From contig JAPDIX010000034.1 of NCBI GenBank assembly GCA_029259345.1, positions 1 through 52,625 of the forward strand: 52,625 nucleotides of DNA. Direction: 5' to 3'. The notes under the pieces were generated by a model, which made no database searches, had not been told where the DNA came from, and saw nothing but the letters and a program-made list of their open reading frames with translations. The position numbers and the translations under genes are program-made. Shown here piece after piece: positions 16,920 through 26,658 of this stretch. The number at the start of each line of letters is the position of its first letter. Position 1 is the stretch's first letter. Origin of the DNA: Archaeoglobi archaeon (GTDB lineage: Archaea; Halobacteriota; Archaeoglobi; Archaeoglobales; Archaeoglobaceae).

Positions 16920-18376
16920 GGGAGATAATCTTCAACGGGGATAAGGTTGAAATTTACGACTTTCCGGATGAAGTTGACGTAATCTACCCTCCCGAACCAG
17001 TCTCCACATCTAAACCAGCCCATGAGATTGTAAAAAAGGCGATAGATGATGCAGAGATAAAAGTGAGCAAGAACTCCAAAGTGGTCATAGCCTTTGATGA
17101 CGTAAGTGTTCCTCTACCCCTCCCTCAAACCGATCCAAGAAGGCTCATGGTTAAAGAGGTTTTGAGAAAGTTGAAAGGTATTGGTAAAGACCAGGTGACG
17201 CTTGTATGCGCTACGGGAATGCACAGGAAATGCAGTAATGCGGAACTCAGGCAAATGCTCGGGGAAGTGGCATCAGCTTACAGAGTGGTGAACCATGACT
17301 GCAGGGATGTTGTATCGCTTGGAGAAACCGAAAGTGGATACGTCGTTGAGATAAACAGGTATGCTGCCGAATCGGATGTGATAATCTATCTGAGCGTACC
17401 ATTCCTCCCGATGAACGGAGGATGGAAGTCAATTGCTGTTGGGCTGGGGAGTTACACCTGCATCAGGCAGCATCATCTCCCTCAAGTCCTGAAAAAATCC
17501 TCATATATAAATCCGCATTCAGATATGCACAGAATTATAGAGGAGATTGGCAGGCATGTTGCTGAGCGAATTCCTGTCGTTCATGTTGATGCTGTGTTGA
17601 ACAACAGCTTTTACAGAGGATTTGTCAGCAAAGCATGGGGAAATGTCAGGGGAAACGATAAACTTGGCCAGAAGCTTTTGATGTCTTTATCCAACATGAT
17701 GCCCTCACACATAAAATCAGCAGTAAGGAGAAGATACAGAGCAGGTTACGAGGTTGCCTACGTTGCAGCAGGCGAGGTTGATGAAGTGCATCCTGAAGTG
17801 CTCCAGAGAGTTTACGAGCACAGAGGATTGAAAGTCGGGGAGAAGTACGATGCCCTCATATTCGGACTGCCGAACATGTCCCCTTACAGCGTAAATTCGG
17901 AGCTTAACCCGATTCTGTTCCACACAATGGTAAGGGGATATCTGTGCAACATGTTTGAGAAAATGTTAAGGAAGAGAGCATTTTTTGTTGTTCAGAATCC
18001 TGTTTATGAGGTTTTTGATGAAAAGCAGCATCCCGCTTACCGGGAATTTTACTACAAATACATTTCCAAGGGAAAGACGGACTTTGATGGACTTGAGAGT
18101 GCCGAGAGGCAGCTTGTTGAAAATTCAAAGCTCATGAATGCCTATGGGAATGGACTTGCATATCATCCCGCCCATGCCGTGATTGCCTACTACTGGGGTG
18201 CTCTGGGCATGGAAAGACTTGAAAAGGTTGTAGTTGCTGGCAGCAAGTCCCCAGCTTTAAAACCACTTGGATTCGAGTCGGCTAAGAACATGGATGAGGC
18301 GATAAAAATTTTAAAGGAAATGGGTTGCGGGAAGATTGCTTACGTGAGCATTCCACCCGTATTTTTCACCTATTGA
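16916..18376 (+). CDS. LarA-like (DUF2088) enzyme, probable nickel-pincer-dependent racemase/epimerase family
   Basis: A 486-residue protein of the lactate racemase (LarA) superfamily. The N-terminal domain holds KVVIAFDDVSVPLPLPQTDP and TLVCATGMHRKCSNAEL (a conserved His) and SVPFLPMNGGWKSIAVGLGS with QHHLP, matching in order the segments that bind the nickel pincer nucleotide and act as acid/base in LarA. LarA family members racemise or epimerise 2-hydroxy acids. This one is longer than typical LarA (about 425) and is coupled by a 4-bp overlap to a 3-hydroxyacyl-CoA dehydrogenase, so its substrate may be a hydroxy acid linked to that pathway. No larB/C/E cofactor genes are in the window. 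Confidence 0.7.
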   Translation: MREIIFNGDKVEIYDFPDEVDVIYPPEPVSTSKPAHEIVKKAIDDAEIKVSKNSKVVIAFDDVSVPLPLPQTDPRRLMVKEVLRKLKGIGKDQVTLVCATGMHRKCSNAELRQMLGEVASAYRVVNHDCRDVVSLGETESGYVVEINRYAAESDVIIYLSVPFLPMNGGWKSIAVGLGSYTCIRQHHLPQVLKKSSYINPHSDMHRIIEEIGRHVAERIPVVHVDAVLNNSFYRGFVSKAWGNVRGNDKLGQKLLMSLSNMMPSHIKSAVRRRYRAGYEVAYVAAGEVDEVHPEVLQRVYEHRGLKVGEKYDALIFGLPNMSPYSVNSELNPILFHTMVRGYLCNMFEKMLRKRAFFVVQNPVYEVFDEKQHPAYREFYYKYISKGKTDFDGLESAERQLVENSKLMNAYGNGLAYHPAHAVIAYYWGALGMERLEKVVVAGSKSPALKPLGFESAKNMDEAIKILKEMGCGKIAYVSIPPVFFTY

Positions 18377-19873
18377 TTATTTTCTGCTCTTCATCTTCAA
18401 AAGGTAGTTCACAGCGTTCATCACCGCATCTATGGATGCCATGACAATATCCTGCGCTGCACCTCTGGCTGTGAAGGAGTGCCCCTCGTCATCCTCAACC
18501 GTGACGTACACCTCAGCCAGAGCATCACTACCGCCGGTAATGGCATCCATTCTGAATTCAGTTATCTTCACACTCTTCCCCAGAAGCCCAGTGACAGCTT
18601 TGAGCGACGCATCTACTGGCCCAACACCGATTGCAGAGGTTACCTTCCTTTCCCCAAAGACCTCTGCGTTCAAAACCGCAGTCGGTGTAATCTTATTACC
18701 GGTAAGCACGGTAACTTCATCAACAAGTATCGCTTTCTCCTCCTTCTTGAGCTCTCCTATCACAACCTCCGCAATGGCAAAGAGGTCAAGGTCTGTAACC
18801 CTCTTGCCCCTATCTCCAATCTCTTTGACCCTCTCGAATATCTTGTTGAGAATCTCGTCATCAACAACGTATCCCGCATCTTCCAGAATCTTCCTGATCT
18901 GGTGCCTGCCAGCGTGTTTCCCGATGACGATTCTCCTCTTATGCCCAACCATCTCGGGGGTTATAACTCCCGGTTCGAAGGTTGAGAACTCCATCAGCAC
19001 TCCGTGGGCGTGAATTCCACTCTCATGGCTGAAGGCATTATCCCCCACAATAGGGGTGTTGGGGGGCATTTTAATCCCTGTGAGCCTCTCTACGAGTTTT
19101 GATGTTTCGAAAAGATGTTCAGTTCTAACATTTGTCTTGATCCCCTCAATCGAATGCAGAATCATTACTACCTGAGCTAAGTCAGCATTACCGGCTCTCT
19201 CTCCTATACCATTCACCGTAACCTGCACTTCATTTGCTCCGGCAAGAACTGCTGCGTAGGTATTTGCCACTGCAAGACCAAAATCGTTGTGGCAGTGAAC
19301 GTCAATTGGGACTTTCAGGTGTTCTCTGAGCTGCTTTATCACCTCGTGGAACTTGAATGGTGTTGCAACACCAACGGTGTCAGGAACATTCACAATGTCA
19401 ACATTGGCATCTTCAACAGCCTTGAATATCTTCTTTAGATAAGCAATATCTGTTCTCGTGGCGTCCATTGCGGAAAACATGCATTTTAAACCGTGAGACT
19501 TGATATACTCTACACATTCAACAGATTTCTCGATAATTTCTTCCTTAGTCATTTTTACAGTGTGTTCAATCTGAATATCAGAGGTGGGAACGAAGATATG
19601 AACCATATCAACGTCAGCATCAAGGGCAGCGTCAATATCTTCTTTAACAATTCTTGCAAGCCCGCAAATGTCAGCATTGAGGTTTAGTGAACTTATCTCC
19701 TTAACAGCTTCAAACTCACCTTTCGTGGCAGAGGGAAATCCAGCTTCGATAACATCAACCCCAAGCTTGTCGAGTTGCTTCGCAATCCTCACTTTGTAGT
19801 TCAGGGGCAAAGAAACTCCTGGCATCTGCTCTCCATCTCTGAGAGTTGTGTCAAACACCTTAACTTCGTTCAT
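18377..19873 (-). CDS. leuA: 2-isopropylmalate synthase family (LeuA; citramalate synthase possible)
   Basis: About 498 residues. The HMGL-like barrel starts VKVFDTTLRDGEQMPGVSL and includes VHCHNDFGLAVANTYAAVLA and NGIGERAGNADLAQVVM, with metal-binding His in SHESGIHAHGVL. The C-terminal 120 residues are the LeuA dimer/leucine-feedback domain (TGGSDALAEVYVTVEDDEGH). It condenses acetyl-CoA with 2-oxoisovalerate; citramalate synthase (acetyl-CoA plus pyruvate) is the alternative and cannot be excluded from motifs alone. I prefer the ATG at 19873 (GTGA 6 nt upstream) over the ORF-track start at 19891. Convergent with the LarA-like gene. Confidence 0.88.
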   Translation of the reverse strand: MNEVKVFDTTLRDGEQMPGVSLPLNYKVRIAKQLDKLGVDVIEAGFPSATKGEFEAVKEISSLNLNADICGLARIVKEDIDAALDADVDMVHIFVPTSDIQIEHTVKMTKEEIIEKSVECVEYIKSHGLKCMFSAMDATRTDIAYLKKIFKAVEDANVDIVNVPDTVGVATPFKFHEVIKQLREHLKVPIDVHCHNDFGLAVANTYAAVLAGANEVQVTVNGIGERAGNADLAQVVMILHSIEGIKTNVRTEHLFETSKLVERLTGIKMPPNTPIVGDNAFSHESGIHAHGVLMEFSTFEPGVITPEMVGHKRRIVIGKHAGRHQIRKILEDAGYVVDDEILNKIFERVKEIGDRGKRVTDLDLFAIAEVVIGELKKEEKAILVDEVTVLTGNKITPTAVLNAEVFGERKVTSAIGVGPVDASLKAVTGLLGKSVKITEFRMDAITGGSDALAEVYVTVEDDEGHSFTARGAAQDIVMASIDAVMNAVNYLLKMKSRK

Positions 19874-20034
19874 TATGTTCACAAATTGCATTCGCTCTAA
19901 ATTGTTTTCGGTGGCAAAATTAATTATTTTAACTTACAAAATAAAATTCTCTGAAGGTAGTACAAATCAAATACGTATCCGAGATATTTCTATCCTCTAA
20001 ATTATGTATTGTAGCAGCATTATTTGAAAAAAGG

Positions 20035-20043
20035 TTTTTAAAT
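20035..20043 (+). promoter_or_regulatory. TATA box of pycA
   Basis: GGTTTTTAAATCGG lies about 27-29 nt before the ATG at 20068, in an otherwise AT-rich 190-bp gap between leuA and pycA. The gap shows no other feature that I recognise. Confidence 0.45.
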
Positions 20044-20067
20044 CGGAAGTTTTAGCTTTTAAACTGG

Positions 20068-21588
20068 ATGTTCAGTAAAGTGCTGGTGGCAAACAGAGGG
20101 GAAATAGCGGTAAGAGTGATGAGGGCCTGCAGAGAGCTTGGAATCAGAAGTGTCGCCGTCTACAGCTCAGCAGACAAGAAAGCATTCCATAGGGTTTACG
20201 CGGATGAAGACTACTATATCGGCAAGGCTGATCCGAGAAAAAGCTATCTGAATATTGAGAGAATTCTTGAAGTGGCGAAAAAGGCTGAGGTTGATGCCAT
20301 TCATCCCGGTTATGGGTTTCTTGCAGAAAATGCCGAATTTGCTGAGAGGTGTGAGGAAGAAGGGTTTACGTTCATCGGCCCAAGCCCGGAGGTTATCAGG
20401 ACGGCCGGGTCTAAAGTTAGATCAAGGGAGAAGATGATAAATGCTGGTGTGCCAGTTATTCCCGGTTCACCGAAAATTGATAGTGTTGATGACGCCTTTG
20501 AATGGGCTGAAAAGCTCGGCTATCCCGTAGCTGTTAAGGCGTCCGGCGGTGGGGGGGGCATAGGTATTGTAATTGTAAACAACCCTTCTGAGCTGGAGGA
20601 AGCCTTTAAGAAGTCCAAAAAGCTGGGAGAGAGTTATTTCAAGGACTCAACGATATATCTTGAAAAATATCTCGCAACGCCGAGACACATTGAGGTTCAG
20701 ATTATCGCAGATGAACACGGAAGCGTAATTCATCTGGGGGAGAGGGAGTGCAGTATACAGAGAAGGCATCAGAAGTTGATTGAGGAATCACCTTCTCCAG
20801 CAGTTGATGAGGATTTAAGGGAAAAAATCGGCGAACTTGCGGTAAGAGGTGCTAAGGAGATCGGATACACCAACGCGGGAACATTTGAATTTCTGTATGA
20901 GAATGGTGAGTTTTACTTCCTCGAGATAAACTCAAGACTGCAGGTTGAGCACACGATTACTGAAATAGTCACGGGGATAGATATTGTGAAATATCAAATT
21001 CTGATAGCTGATGGAGAACCATTACACTATGATCAGGAGGATATTACGCTCAGAGGGCATGCGATAGAGTGCAGAATCAACGCTGAAGACCCCATTAACT
21101 TCTATCCAAGAAGCGGAAGGATATTGCACTACAGAAGTCCGGGTGGGATAGGTGTAAGAGTTGATAGTGGCATCCATATGGGTTATCGCATTCCGGAGGA
21201 ATATGACAGTATGATTTCAAAGCTTGTCACATATGGGGAGACAAGAAGAGAGGCAATTGCAAGGATGAGGAGGGCCCTCTACGAATATGTGATTGAGGGT
21301 GTTGAAACTAACATTCCATTCCATATTGCAGTGATGAACGACGAAGAGTTTGTGAAAGGAAACATCCACACGAAATTCGTTGAGGAGAGGAACATTGCGG
21401 AGAAAGTGAAGGGATATATAGCAGCTTTCAGACCGATAAAGGCAAAGCTGGACGAAATATTCATGGAGAGCGACTTCACAAGAGAGGAAATTTCAGCAAT
21501 CATTACAGCCATTGATCTTCACGAAGAGGAGGAGAGGCTTGGAATTGAAGAAAGGATTTGGGAGGCAATTTTCAGCTTGGGGGCTTAG
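20068..21588 (+). CDS. pycA: Pyruvate carboxylase subunit A (biotin carboxylase)
   Basis: A 506-residue biotin carboxylase. Domain order is standard: N-terminal [20 protein letters not shown], then [23 protein letters not shown]-grasp glycine loop [47 protein letters not shown] and catalytic [16 protein letters not shown]-terminal extension of about 50 residues is helical and charged. It carboxylates biotin with ATP and bicarbonate; the biotinyl/transcarboxylase subunit PycB is not in the window, which is usual because archaeal two-subunit pyruvate carboxylases are often encoded at separate loci. An acetyl-CoA carboxylase role is less likely in archaea of this group. Stop is TAG. Confidence 0.92.
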   Translation: MFSKVLVANRGEIAVRVMRACRELGIRSVAVYSSADKKAFHRVYADEDYYIGKADPRKSYLNIERILEVAKKAEVDAIHPGYGFLAENAEFAERCEEEGFTFIGPSPEVIRTAGSKVRSREKMINAGVPVIPGSPKIDSVDDAFEWAEKLGYPVAVKASGGGGGIGIVIVNNPSELEEAFKKSKKLGESYFKDSTIYLEKYLATPRHIEVQIIADEHGSVIHLGERECSIQRRHQKLIEESPSPAVDEDLREKIGELAVRGAKEIGYTNAGTFEFLYENGEFYFLEINSRLQVEHTITEIVTGIDIVKYQILIADGEPLHYDQEDITLRGHAIECRINAEDPINFYPRSGRILHYRSPGGIGVRVDSGIHMGYRIPEEYDSMISKLVTYGETRREAIARMRRALYEYVIEGVETNIPFHIAVMNDEEFVKGNIHTKFVEERNIAEKVKGYIAAFRPIKAKLDEIFMESDFTREEISAIITAIDLHEEEERLGIEERIWEAIFSLGA

Positions 21589-21596
21589 CTTTTACA

Positions 21597-22277
21597 CTAA
21601 GCGAAGTAATCTTTCTCTATCTCCTGTAAATTATCAATCGTCCCCTCATTTACAACCTCACCGCTTGCAAGAATGTATGCTCTGTCTGCAACATCAAAGG
21701 CCATCTGTATATTTTGTTCGACTATGAGGATTGATATGTCAAGTTCATCCCTTGTTCTGTCTATAGCCTCAGCTATTGTTTCAACAACGATGGGGGCAAG
21801 ACCCATGGAGGGCTCATCAAGCAACAAAAGCTTCGGTTCGAGCATCAAAGCTCTTGCGATGGCAATCATTTGCTGCTCTCCACCGCTCATGTTTTTTGCA
21901 AGCTGCTCTCTCTTTTCCTTTAAATTTGGAAACAGGTTGTAAACGAATTCGAGCATCTCACCGTTTCCAGCAAGTAGCAGATTATCTTCAACCGTCATTT
22001 CGGGAAACAACCTTCGACCTTCAGGACTTATGGCAATTCCGAGCTTTATTCTTTCGTGGGGCTTCAGTTTGGAAATATCCGCTCCGTTAAATCGAATCTC
22101 CCCCTTAGTTTCAACAAGTCCGCAAATGGATTTAAGTAGAGTCGTCTTTCCAGCACCGTTTGGGCCTAAAACCGCTACAGATTCTCCCTTCTCAACGTAA
22201 ATGCTTATATTTCTGAGTATTTCGGCTTTTCCGTAATACGCGTAAAGGTTCTTGATTTCAAGCAAATACTTTTGCAT
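21597..22277 (-). CDS. Branched-chain amino acid ABC transporter ATP-binding protein (LivF type), cluster 2
   Basis: A 226-residue ATPase with Walker A GPNGAGKTTLLKS, signature NMSGGEQQMIAIARALMLEP, Walker B LLLLDEPSMGLAP and switch LIVEQNIQMAF, all typical of LivF/BraF-type subunits. It overlaps the upstream livG-like gene by 20 bp. It is a paralogue of the gene at 7879, not a recent copy, since the two differ throughout. Confidence 0.9.
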   Translation of the reverse strand: MQKYLLEIKNLYAYYGKAEILRNISIYVEKGESVAVLGPNGAGKTTLLKSICGLVETKGEIRFNGADISKLKPHERIKLGIAISPEGRRLFPEMTVEDNLLLAGNGEMLEFVYNLFPNLKEKREQLAKNMSGGEQQMIAIARALMLEPKLLLLDEPSMGLAPIVVETIAEAIDRTRDELDISILIVEQNIQMAFDVADRAYILASGEVVNEGTIDNLQEIEKDYFA

Positions 22278-22947
22278 ACTTTTTACCGAGATACGCCTCT
22301 ATAACAGACTTTTCCTGCACAACTTCATCGGGTTGCCCCTCGAATATTATTCTCCCTGAATTCAAGACCAGAACCCTTTCCGCAACATCGAACAGGTCGC
22401 TGAGCCTGTGCTCAATTATCGCGGTAGACTGGCCGTTGTAATGTATGTCCCTGATTATGTCTGCAAGCTCCCCCGCCTCCTTAGGACTAAGGCCGGAGAA
22501 CGGTTCATCGAGCAAAAGCAATTTCGGGTTAGAGGCAATAGCAAGAGCAATGCTCAGTTTTCTGAGTTCTCCGTAGGATAGATTTGCTGCAATCTCTCTT
22601 CTTTTTTCCCATAAACCGAAATCCCTAAGGTAGTCAAGATCAGAGGAGATGGTTAGCAGGTTATCTTCAACCGTCATGTTGCTGAACACCTTAACAATCT
22701 GGAATGTTCTGACCAACCCCATTTTTGCAAGCTTATTCGGTCTTAAACCAACAACGTTTTTGTTCTTGAATAGAATCTTGCCATCATCTGGTCTGAGAAA
22801 ACCGGAGATTATGTTGAAGAGGGTCGTCTTTCCAGCCCCGTTTGGGCCTATAATACCAACCCTCTCACTCTTGTCAACCTTAAGATTTACACCTTCAAGA
22901 ACCTTGAGTTCACCGAAACTCTTGTGCACCTCTTTGACTCTTAGCAT
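22258..22947 (-). CDS. Branched-chain amino acid ABC transporter ATP-binding protein (LivG type), cluster 2
   Basis: A 229-residue ATPase. Walker A GPNGAGKTTLFNIISGF, NKLAKMGLVRTFQI (the LivG 'RTFQ' Q-loop), signature NLSYGELRKLSIALAIASNP (Tyr in place of the first Gly of LSGGE) and Walker B LLLLDEPFSGLSP are visible. At 229 residues it is shorter than usual LivG (about 255); the helical inserts around the signature are trimmed. It starts 25 nt from the shared TATA box. Confidence 0.88.
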   Translation of the reverse strand: MLRVKEVHKSFGELKVLEGVNLKVDKSERVGIIGPNGAGKTTLFNIISGFLRPDDGKILFKNKNVVGLRPNKLAKMGLVRTFQIVKVFSNMTVEDNLLTISSDLDYLRDFGLWEKRREIAANLSYGELRKLSIALAIASNPKLLLLDEPFSGLSPKEAGELADIIRDIHYNGQSTAIIEHRLSDLFDVAERVLVLNSGRIIFEGQPDEVVQEKSVIEAYLGKKYAKVFA

Positions 22948-22968
22948 AACCTTTAATGTTTGAGGAAG

Positions 22969-22978
22969 GTTTAAATAC
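22969..22978. promoter_or_regulatory. Shared near-palindromic TATA box between divergent transporter operons (cluster 2)
   Basis: GTTTAAATAC has its TTTAAA core about 25 nt from the LivG-type ATG (22947, minus) and about 27 nt from the solute-binding protein ATG (23000, plus). Each distance is what an archaeal leaderless promoter needs, so one box appears to serve both directions. This also rules out the GTG at 22985 as the plus-strand start. Confidence 0.6.
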
Positions 22979-22999
22979 TTTGCTGTGCTCGTTCACAAC

Positions 23000-24259
23000 A
23001 TGAGATATGCTAAAGCTGTGCTAACACTCTTAATACTGCTCGCTGCTGTAACATCACTGTGTGTGCAGGGAGGACAGAAGGCTGAGAGGGGAAAGGTGGT
23101 AATCGGTGTAATTGGTCCCATGTCTTCACCAGAGGGGATGGCAGAAGAGAAAGCTGTGAAGCTTGCTGTGGAGGAAATAAACGCCCAGGGAGGTATACTC
23201 GGATATCCGGTTGAGGTGGTTGTTGGAGACACTAAGCTTGATTCTAATACAGCCTCAACAGAGTTTAGGAGACTTGCGACCATAGAAAATGCTGATGTCG
23301 TAATCGGTGGTTTTTCGAGCGGTGTGATGCTTACGATGATGGAGACGATGGCAGAGACAAAAACCCTATTCCTTGCAGATGCATCCTCACCCGCACATGC
23401 CAAAAAGGTCGCTGAGAACTACGACAGGTACAAGTACTGGTTCAGAGTTACTCAGAACAACGGCTCAACCTTTGCACTCGATCTGGCTGATATGGTTAAA
23501 TTCCTGAAAGACAGCGGATATGATGTCAAGAAGGTCTACATAATCAGGGACGAGCACGTTTGGACAGACCCTGTTGTAGAGGCTCTCATACCTCTGCTTG
23601 AAGAGCAGGGGGTTGAAATTGTTAAAGATGTTAGAGTTCCCAGAGGCTATTCAGAATATGAGCAGCTCATTCAGGAAGCTGATAGCTTGGATGCTGACCT
23701 CATAATGCCAATACTTGCAATTGTCGGTACGGGAGATATATTGACCAAGCAGTGGGTAACGCTGAAACCGAACATTCTGCTTGCCGGGCACGATCTCGCT
23801 GCAATTGACGCTGAGCTCTACAACAAGACAAATGGAATGGCAAATTACGAAGTATTCCTCGCTGATGGTGGTGCTCTCATTACTGCTCCTCCGACAGAGA
23901 AATGCAAGGAGTTTGTTGAAGCTTACAAGAAGAAATACGGCCACTATCCAGAGTCGCATCAGGCGTATGGAGCTTACGATGCAGTTTACCTCTACAAGAC
24001 AGTAGTTGAGATGGCGGCAAAAGATGGTGAGGATGACCCCTTCAACCCAGATGTTCTGGTAAACTATCTTGAGAAATTCGATGCTTCAAATCCAATTATG
24101 CTGACAAGACCCATTGCCTTCTACAAGAACCACGACCTGATGTGGGGTGACAACTACGTCAGGAACTGGATATCACAGTGGCAGGACGGGAAGCAATACA
24201 TTATCTATCCGGAGAGCGTTGCGAATGGAGAGCTAAAGTTACCACCGTGGATAGAGTAA
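23000..24259 (+). CDS. Branched-chain amino acid ABC transporter solute-binding protein, cluster 2
   Basis: About 419 residues. A signal peptide (MRYAKAVLTLLILLAAVTSL) ends in LCVQGG, so the Cys may be lipid-modified. The mature receptor begins VVIGVIGPMSSPEGMAEEKA and contains GGILGYPVEVVVGDTKLDS and VIGGFSSGVMLTMMETMAE, typical of the Leu/Ile/Val-binding family. The start is set at 23000 because a TATA box lies about 27 nt upstream, which leaves the earlier GTG (22985) untranscribed. It is followed by both permease genes on the same strand, unlike cluster 1 where the receptor gene is with the ATPases. Confidence 0.88.
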   Translation: MRYAKAVLTLLILLAAVTSLCVQGGQKAERGKVVIGVIGPMSSPEGMAEEKAVKLAVEEINAQGGILGYPVEVVVGDTKLDSNTASTEFRRLATIENADVVIGGFSSGVMLTMMETMAETKTLFLADASSPAHAKKVAENYDRYKYWFRVTQNNGSTFALDLADMVKFLKDSGYDVKKVYIIRDEHVWTDPVVEALIPLLEEQGVEIVKDVRVPRGYSEYEQLIQEADSLDADLIMPILAIVGTGDILTKQWVTLKPNILLAGHDLAAIDAELYNKTNGMANYEVFLADGGALITAPPTEKCKEFVEAYKKKYGHYPESHQAYGAYDAVYLYKTVVEMAAKDGEDDPFNPDVLVNYLEKFDASNPIMLTRPIAFYKNHDLMWGDNYVRNWISQWQDGKQYIIYPESVANGELKLPPWIE

Positions 24260-24290
24260 GGTAAATAAAACTTAGATAACGCAGAGGCAC

Positions 24291-25145
24291 ATGATAGATG
24301 TCCTACTCAAGATCATAGTGTTTGGCACGGTTGTTGGAGGAATTTGGGGTCTCGTGGCCTCAGGATTCTCCTTAATTTTTGGAGTATCGAGAATTCTGAA
24401 CTTTGCTCATGGTGCGGCTTTTGTTTGTGCAGCCTATGTGGCAATTTTACTTTCTGGAAGCGGATTTAACGTTTATTTAAGTATTCTCGCCGGTCTGGCA
24501 GTCTCAGGTTTGCTCGGATACCTCGTTTACCTGCTAACCCGACCAGTCCGCAAGAATGAGGTGATGGTCATAATCGTAACTCTTGCTCTTGCCCTACTCA
24601 TTCAGCAGATTTTGCTTGTTAATTTTGGTGATAAAGGGATTTCCATGCTCCCTCTGGTTCAAGGATTTGTAGAGCTAAACAATATTAAGGTTACAAATAT
24701 GAGGATAGCATCTTTTGTTCTCGCTGTGGCATCCTTGGTCTCCCTTGACCTAATGGTCTCAAAAACGAGGATCGGAAAGAAGATAATTGCAACATCACAA
24801 GACAGTGAGGCAGCAATGCTTACCGGGATAGATGTTGAGAAGGTCCTCATTCTGGTTATGGTTCTCTCATCCATTCTTGCAGGATTTGCTGGTATCCTTT
24901 ACGCACAGATTTTCGCGATATCTCCTGAAACTTCGCTCAAAGCTTTAATCTATGCCTTTGCCATAGTCATACTCGGTGGGCTTGGTAGTTTGAGGGGGAG
25001 CATAGTCTCGTCCTTCATAGTGGGCTACATACTGGTTCTGACGATAACCTTTCTTGGAGCAAGATGGTCTGAATTTGTCATGCTTCTTGCAATAGTGACG
25101 ATACTGGTTGTAAGACCGACAGGGTTGTTTGGGGTGGAAGAATGA
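24291..25145 (+). CDS. Branched-chain amino acid ABC transporter permease (LivH type), cluster 2
   Basis: A 284-residue membrane protein with about eight helices. LIFGVSRILNFAHGAAFVCAA is the LivH signature helix, KKIIATSQDSEAAMLTGIDV is the EAA-like loop and VVRPTGLFGVEE is the family C-terminus. It overlaps the LivM-type gene by 4 bp (ATGA), so the two permease subunits are co-translated. Confidence 0.9.
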   Translation: MIDVLLKIIVFGTVVGGIWGLVASGFSLIFGVSRILNFAHGAAFVCAAYVAILLSGSGFNVYLSILAGLAVSGLLGYLVYLLTRPVRKNEVMVIIVTLALALLIQQILLVNFGDKGISMLPLVQGFVELNNIKVTNMRIASFVLAVASLVSLDLMVSKTRIGKKIIATSQDSEAAMLTGIDVEKVLILVMVLSSILAGFAGILYAQIFAISPETSLKALIYAFAIVILGGLGSLRGSIVSSFIVGYILVLTITFLGARWSEFVMLLAIVTILVVRPTGLFGVEE

Positions 25146-26098
25146 AGAATATCCCAAAGCTTTTTGGATTCTTAATGATCCTCGTCTCTGCAGCCCTTCC
25201 GGTAGTAATTCCAGAAGCATACCTCTACCTCATCGGCCTGACATATCTCTTTGCAATCCTTGCGATAAGCTGGGATCTGATGGTAGGATATACGGGACAG
25301 GTAAATCTCGGTCATACGACCTTCGTGGGACTTGGGGCATACGTTGCAGCATTGCTCCAAACTCCGCTGAGAATGGGAATTGCAATTCACCCCTTAGCTG
25401 CAATAATCATCGGCGGGCTTGCGGCAGCACTCGTCGGCTTTTTTATTGGTATAATCACTCTTAGATTGAGGGGATATTACTTCTCACTTGTGACGGCTAT
25501 TCTCCCCCTCGTCTTCATGCAGACGGTCTTCGTCTGGAGGGACGTTTTTGGCGGAGAGGAGGGGTTCTCAATAGCAGGATACTCTTTGGTTGACACCACC
25601 CTGTCGAAATACTACTTCTCCCTTGCCTTACTCCTCATCTCAGTTGCCGCGATGCGATGGATAGTGAAAAGCAGGATAGGGTTGAGGTTCATGGCTATAA
25701 GAGATAGTGAGGAACTTGCAGAGTCAATCGGGATTGACACAACAAAATATAAGGTGCTGGCTTTTGTTTTAAGCTCCTTTTTCGCTGGCATAGCTGGAGC
25801 GGCAATCGTGAACTACCGCTATACGGTCGGCCCGGAGCTATACGATGTCCCCCTGATGCTTCTCATAATCTTATCTGCAGTTCTTGGCGGTCTCGGAACA
25901 ATTTATGGCCCTTTAATTGGTGCTGTTGTCATTTACCTTGCCAAAAACTGGTGGCTGAGAGATCTGATAGAAATTACATCGCTCCCGGTAAACGATGAAG
26001 TAGTACTTTATGCGGTTCTGATTGCAATCGGAATCTTAATGCCACATGGAATCTTCCACGAACTCAGAGAGAGGGTTGGGGAAAGAGTTAAACATTAA
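25142..26098 (+). CDS. Branched-chain amino acid ABC transporter permease (LivM type), cluster 2
   Basis: A 318-residue membrane protein with eight or nine helices. AISWDLMVGYTGQVNLGHTT is the diagnostic LivM helix, followed by RIGLRFMAIRDSEELAESIG (EAA loop) and the ending LMPHGIFHELRERV. It forms a heterodimeric channel with the LivH-type protein. A 30-bp gap separates it from the nitroreductase gene. Confidence 0.9.
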   Translation: MKNIPKLFGFLMILVSAALPVVIPEAYLYLIGLTYLFAILAISWDLMVGYTGQVNLGHTTFVGLGAYVAALLQTPLRMGIAIHPLAAIIIGGLAAALVGFFIGIITLRLRGYYFSLVTAILPLVFMQTVFVWRDVFGGEEGFSIAGYSLVDTTLSKYYFSLALLLISVAAMRWIVKSRIGLRFMAIRDSEELAESIGIDTTKYKVLAFVLSSFFAGIAGAAIVNYRYTVGPELYDVPLMLLIILSAVLGGLGTIYGPLIGAVVIYLAKNWWLRDLIEITSLPVNDEVVLYAVLIAIGILMPHGIFHELRERVGERVKH

Positions 26099-26128
26099 AT
26101 TCTTTAAACCCTTCGCAAAAATTCTTCC

Positions 26129-26650
26129 ATGAAGGAAAGGCTCGAGTTAATTTTCAAGAGGGTCTCGATAAGGAGATTCACCAGTGATGATGTTGACGAT
26201 GAAACTCTTCAACTCATACTTGAAGCTGCCAATGCTGCCCCATCAGCTGGAAACCTGCAGGCAAGGGATTTTGTTGTTGTTCGGAACAAAGAGAGGAAAA
26301 TCAAGCTGGCAAAAGCGGCATTGAAACAGATGTTTATCGCTGAAGCTCCGGTTGTTGTCGTTGTGTGTGCGAACTATCCGAGAAGCATGAGGGTTTATGG
26401 AGAGAGGGGAAAGCTCTATGCTGAACAGGACGCAACGGCAGCGGTTGAGAACATACTGCTGGCTGTAACAGCTCTTGACCTTGGAGCGGTTTGGGTTGGT
26501 GCCTTCGATGAGAGAGAGGTATCCAAGATCTTAGACCTCCCGGAGTTCGTAAGACCGATGGCAATCGTGCCAATAGGACATCCAGCGGAGAGTCCGGGTA
26601 GAAGAAGCAGGTATCCTGTGAGCATGTTGACCCACTACGAAACATGGTAG
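26129..26650 (+). CDS. Nitroreductase family FMN-dependent oxidoreductase
   Basis: A 173-residue small nitroreductase-fold protein. [19 protein letters not shown] holds the FMN-phosphate binding Arg pair (S-x-R-x-F), [16 protein letters not shown] the second FMN loop, and [10 protein letters not shown] plus IVPIGHPAE the C-terminal loop, all in family order. Such proteins use NAD(P)H to reduce quinones, nitro compounds or oxygen and are often called 'NADH oxidase' in archaeal genomes. It is probably transcribed with the HAAT cluster 2 permeases, which does not reveal its role. Confidence 0.85.
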   Translation: MKERLELIFKRVSIRRFTSDDVDDETLQLILEAANAAPSAGNLQARDFVVVRNKERKIKLAKAALKQMFIAEAPVVVVVCANYPRSMRVYGERGKLYAEQDATAAVENILLAVTALDLGAVWVGAFDEREVSKILDLPEFVRPMAIVPIGHPAESPGRRSRYPVSMLTHYETW

Positions 26651-26658
26651 GTTTGAGG

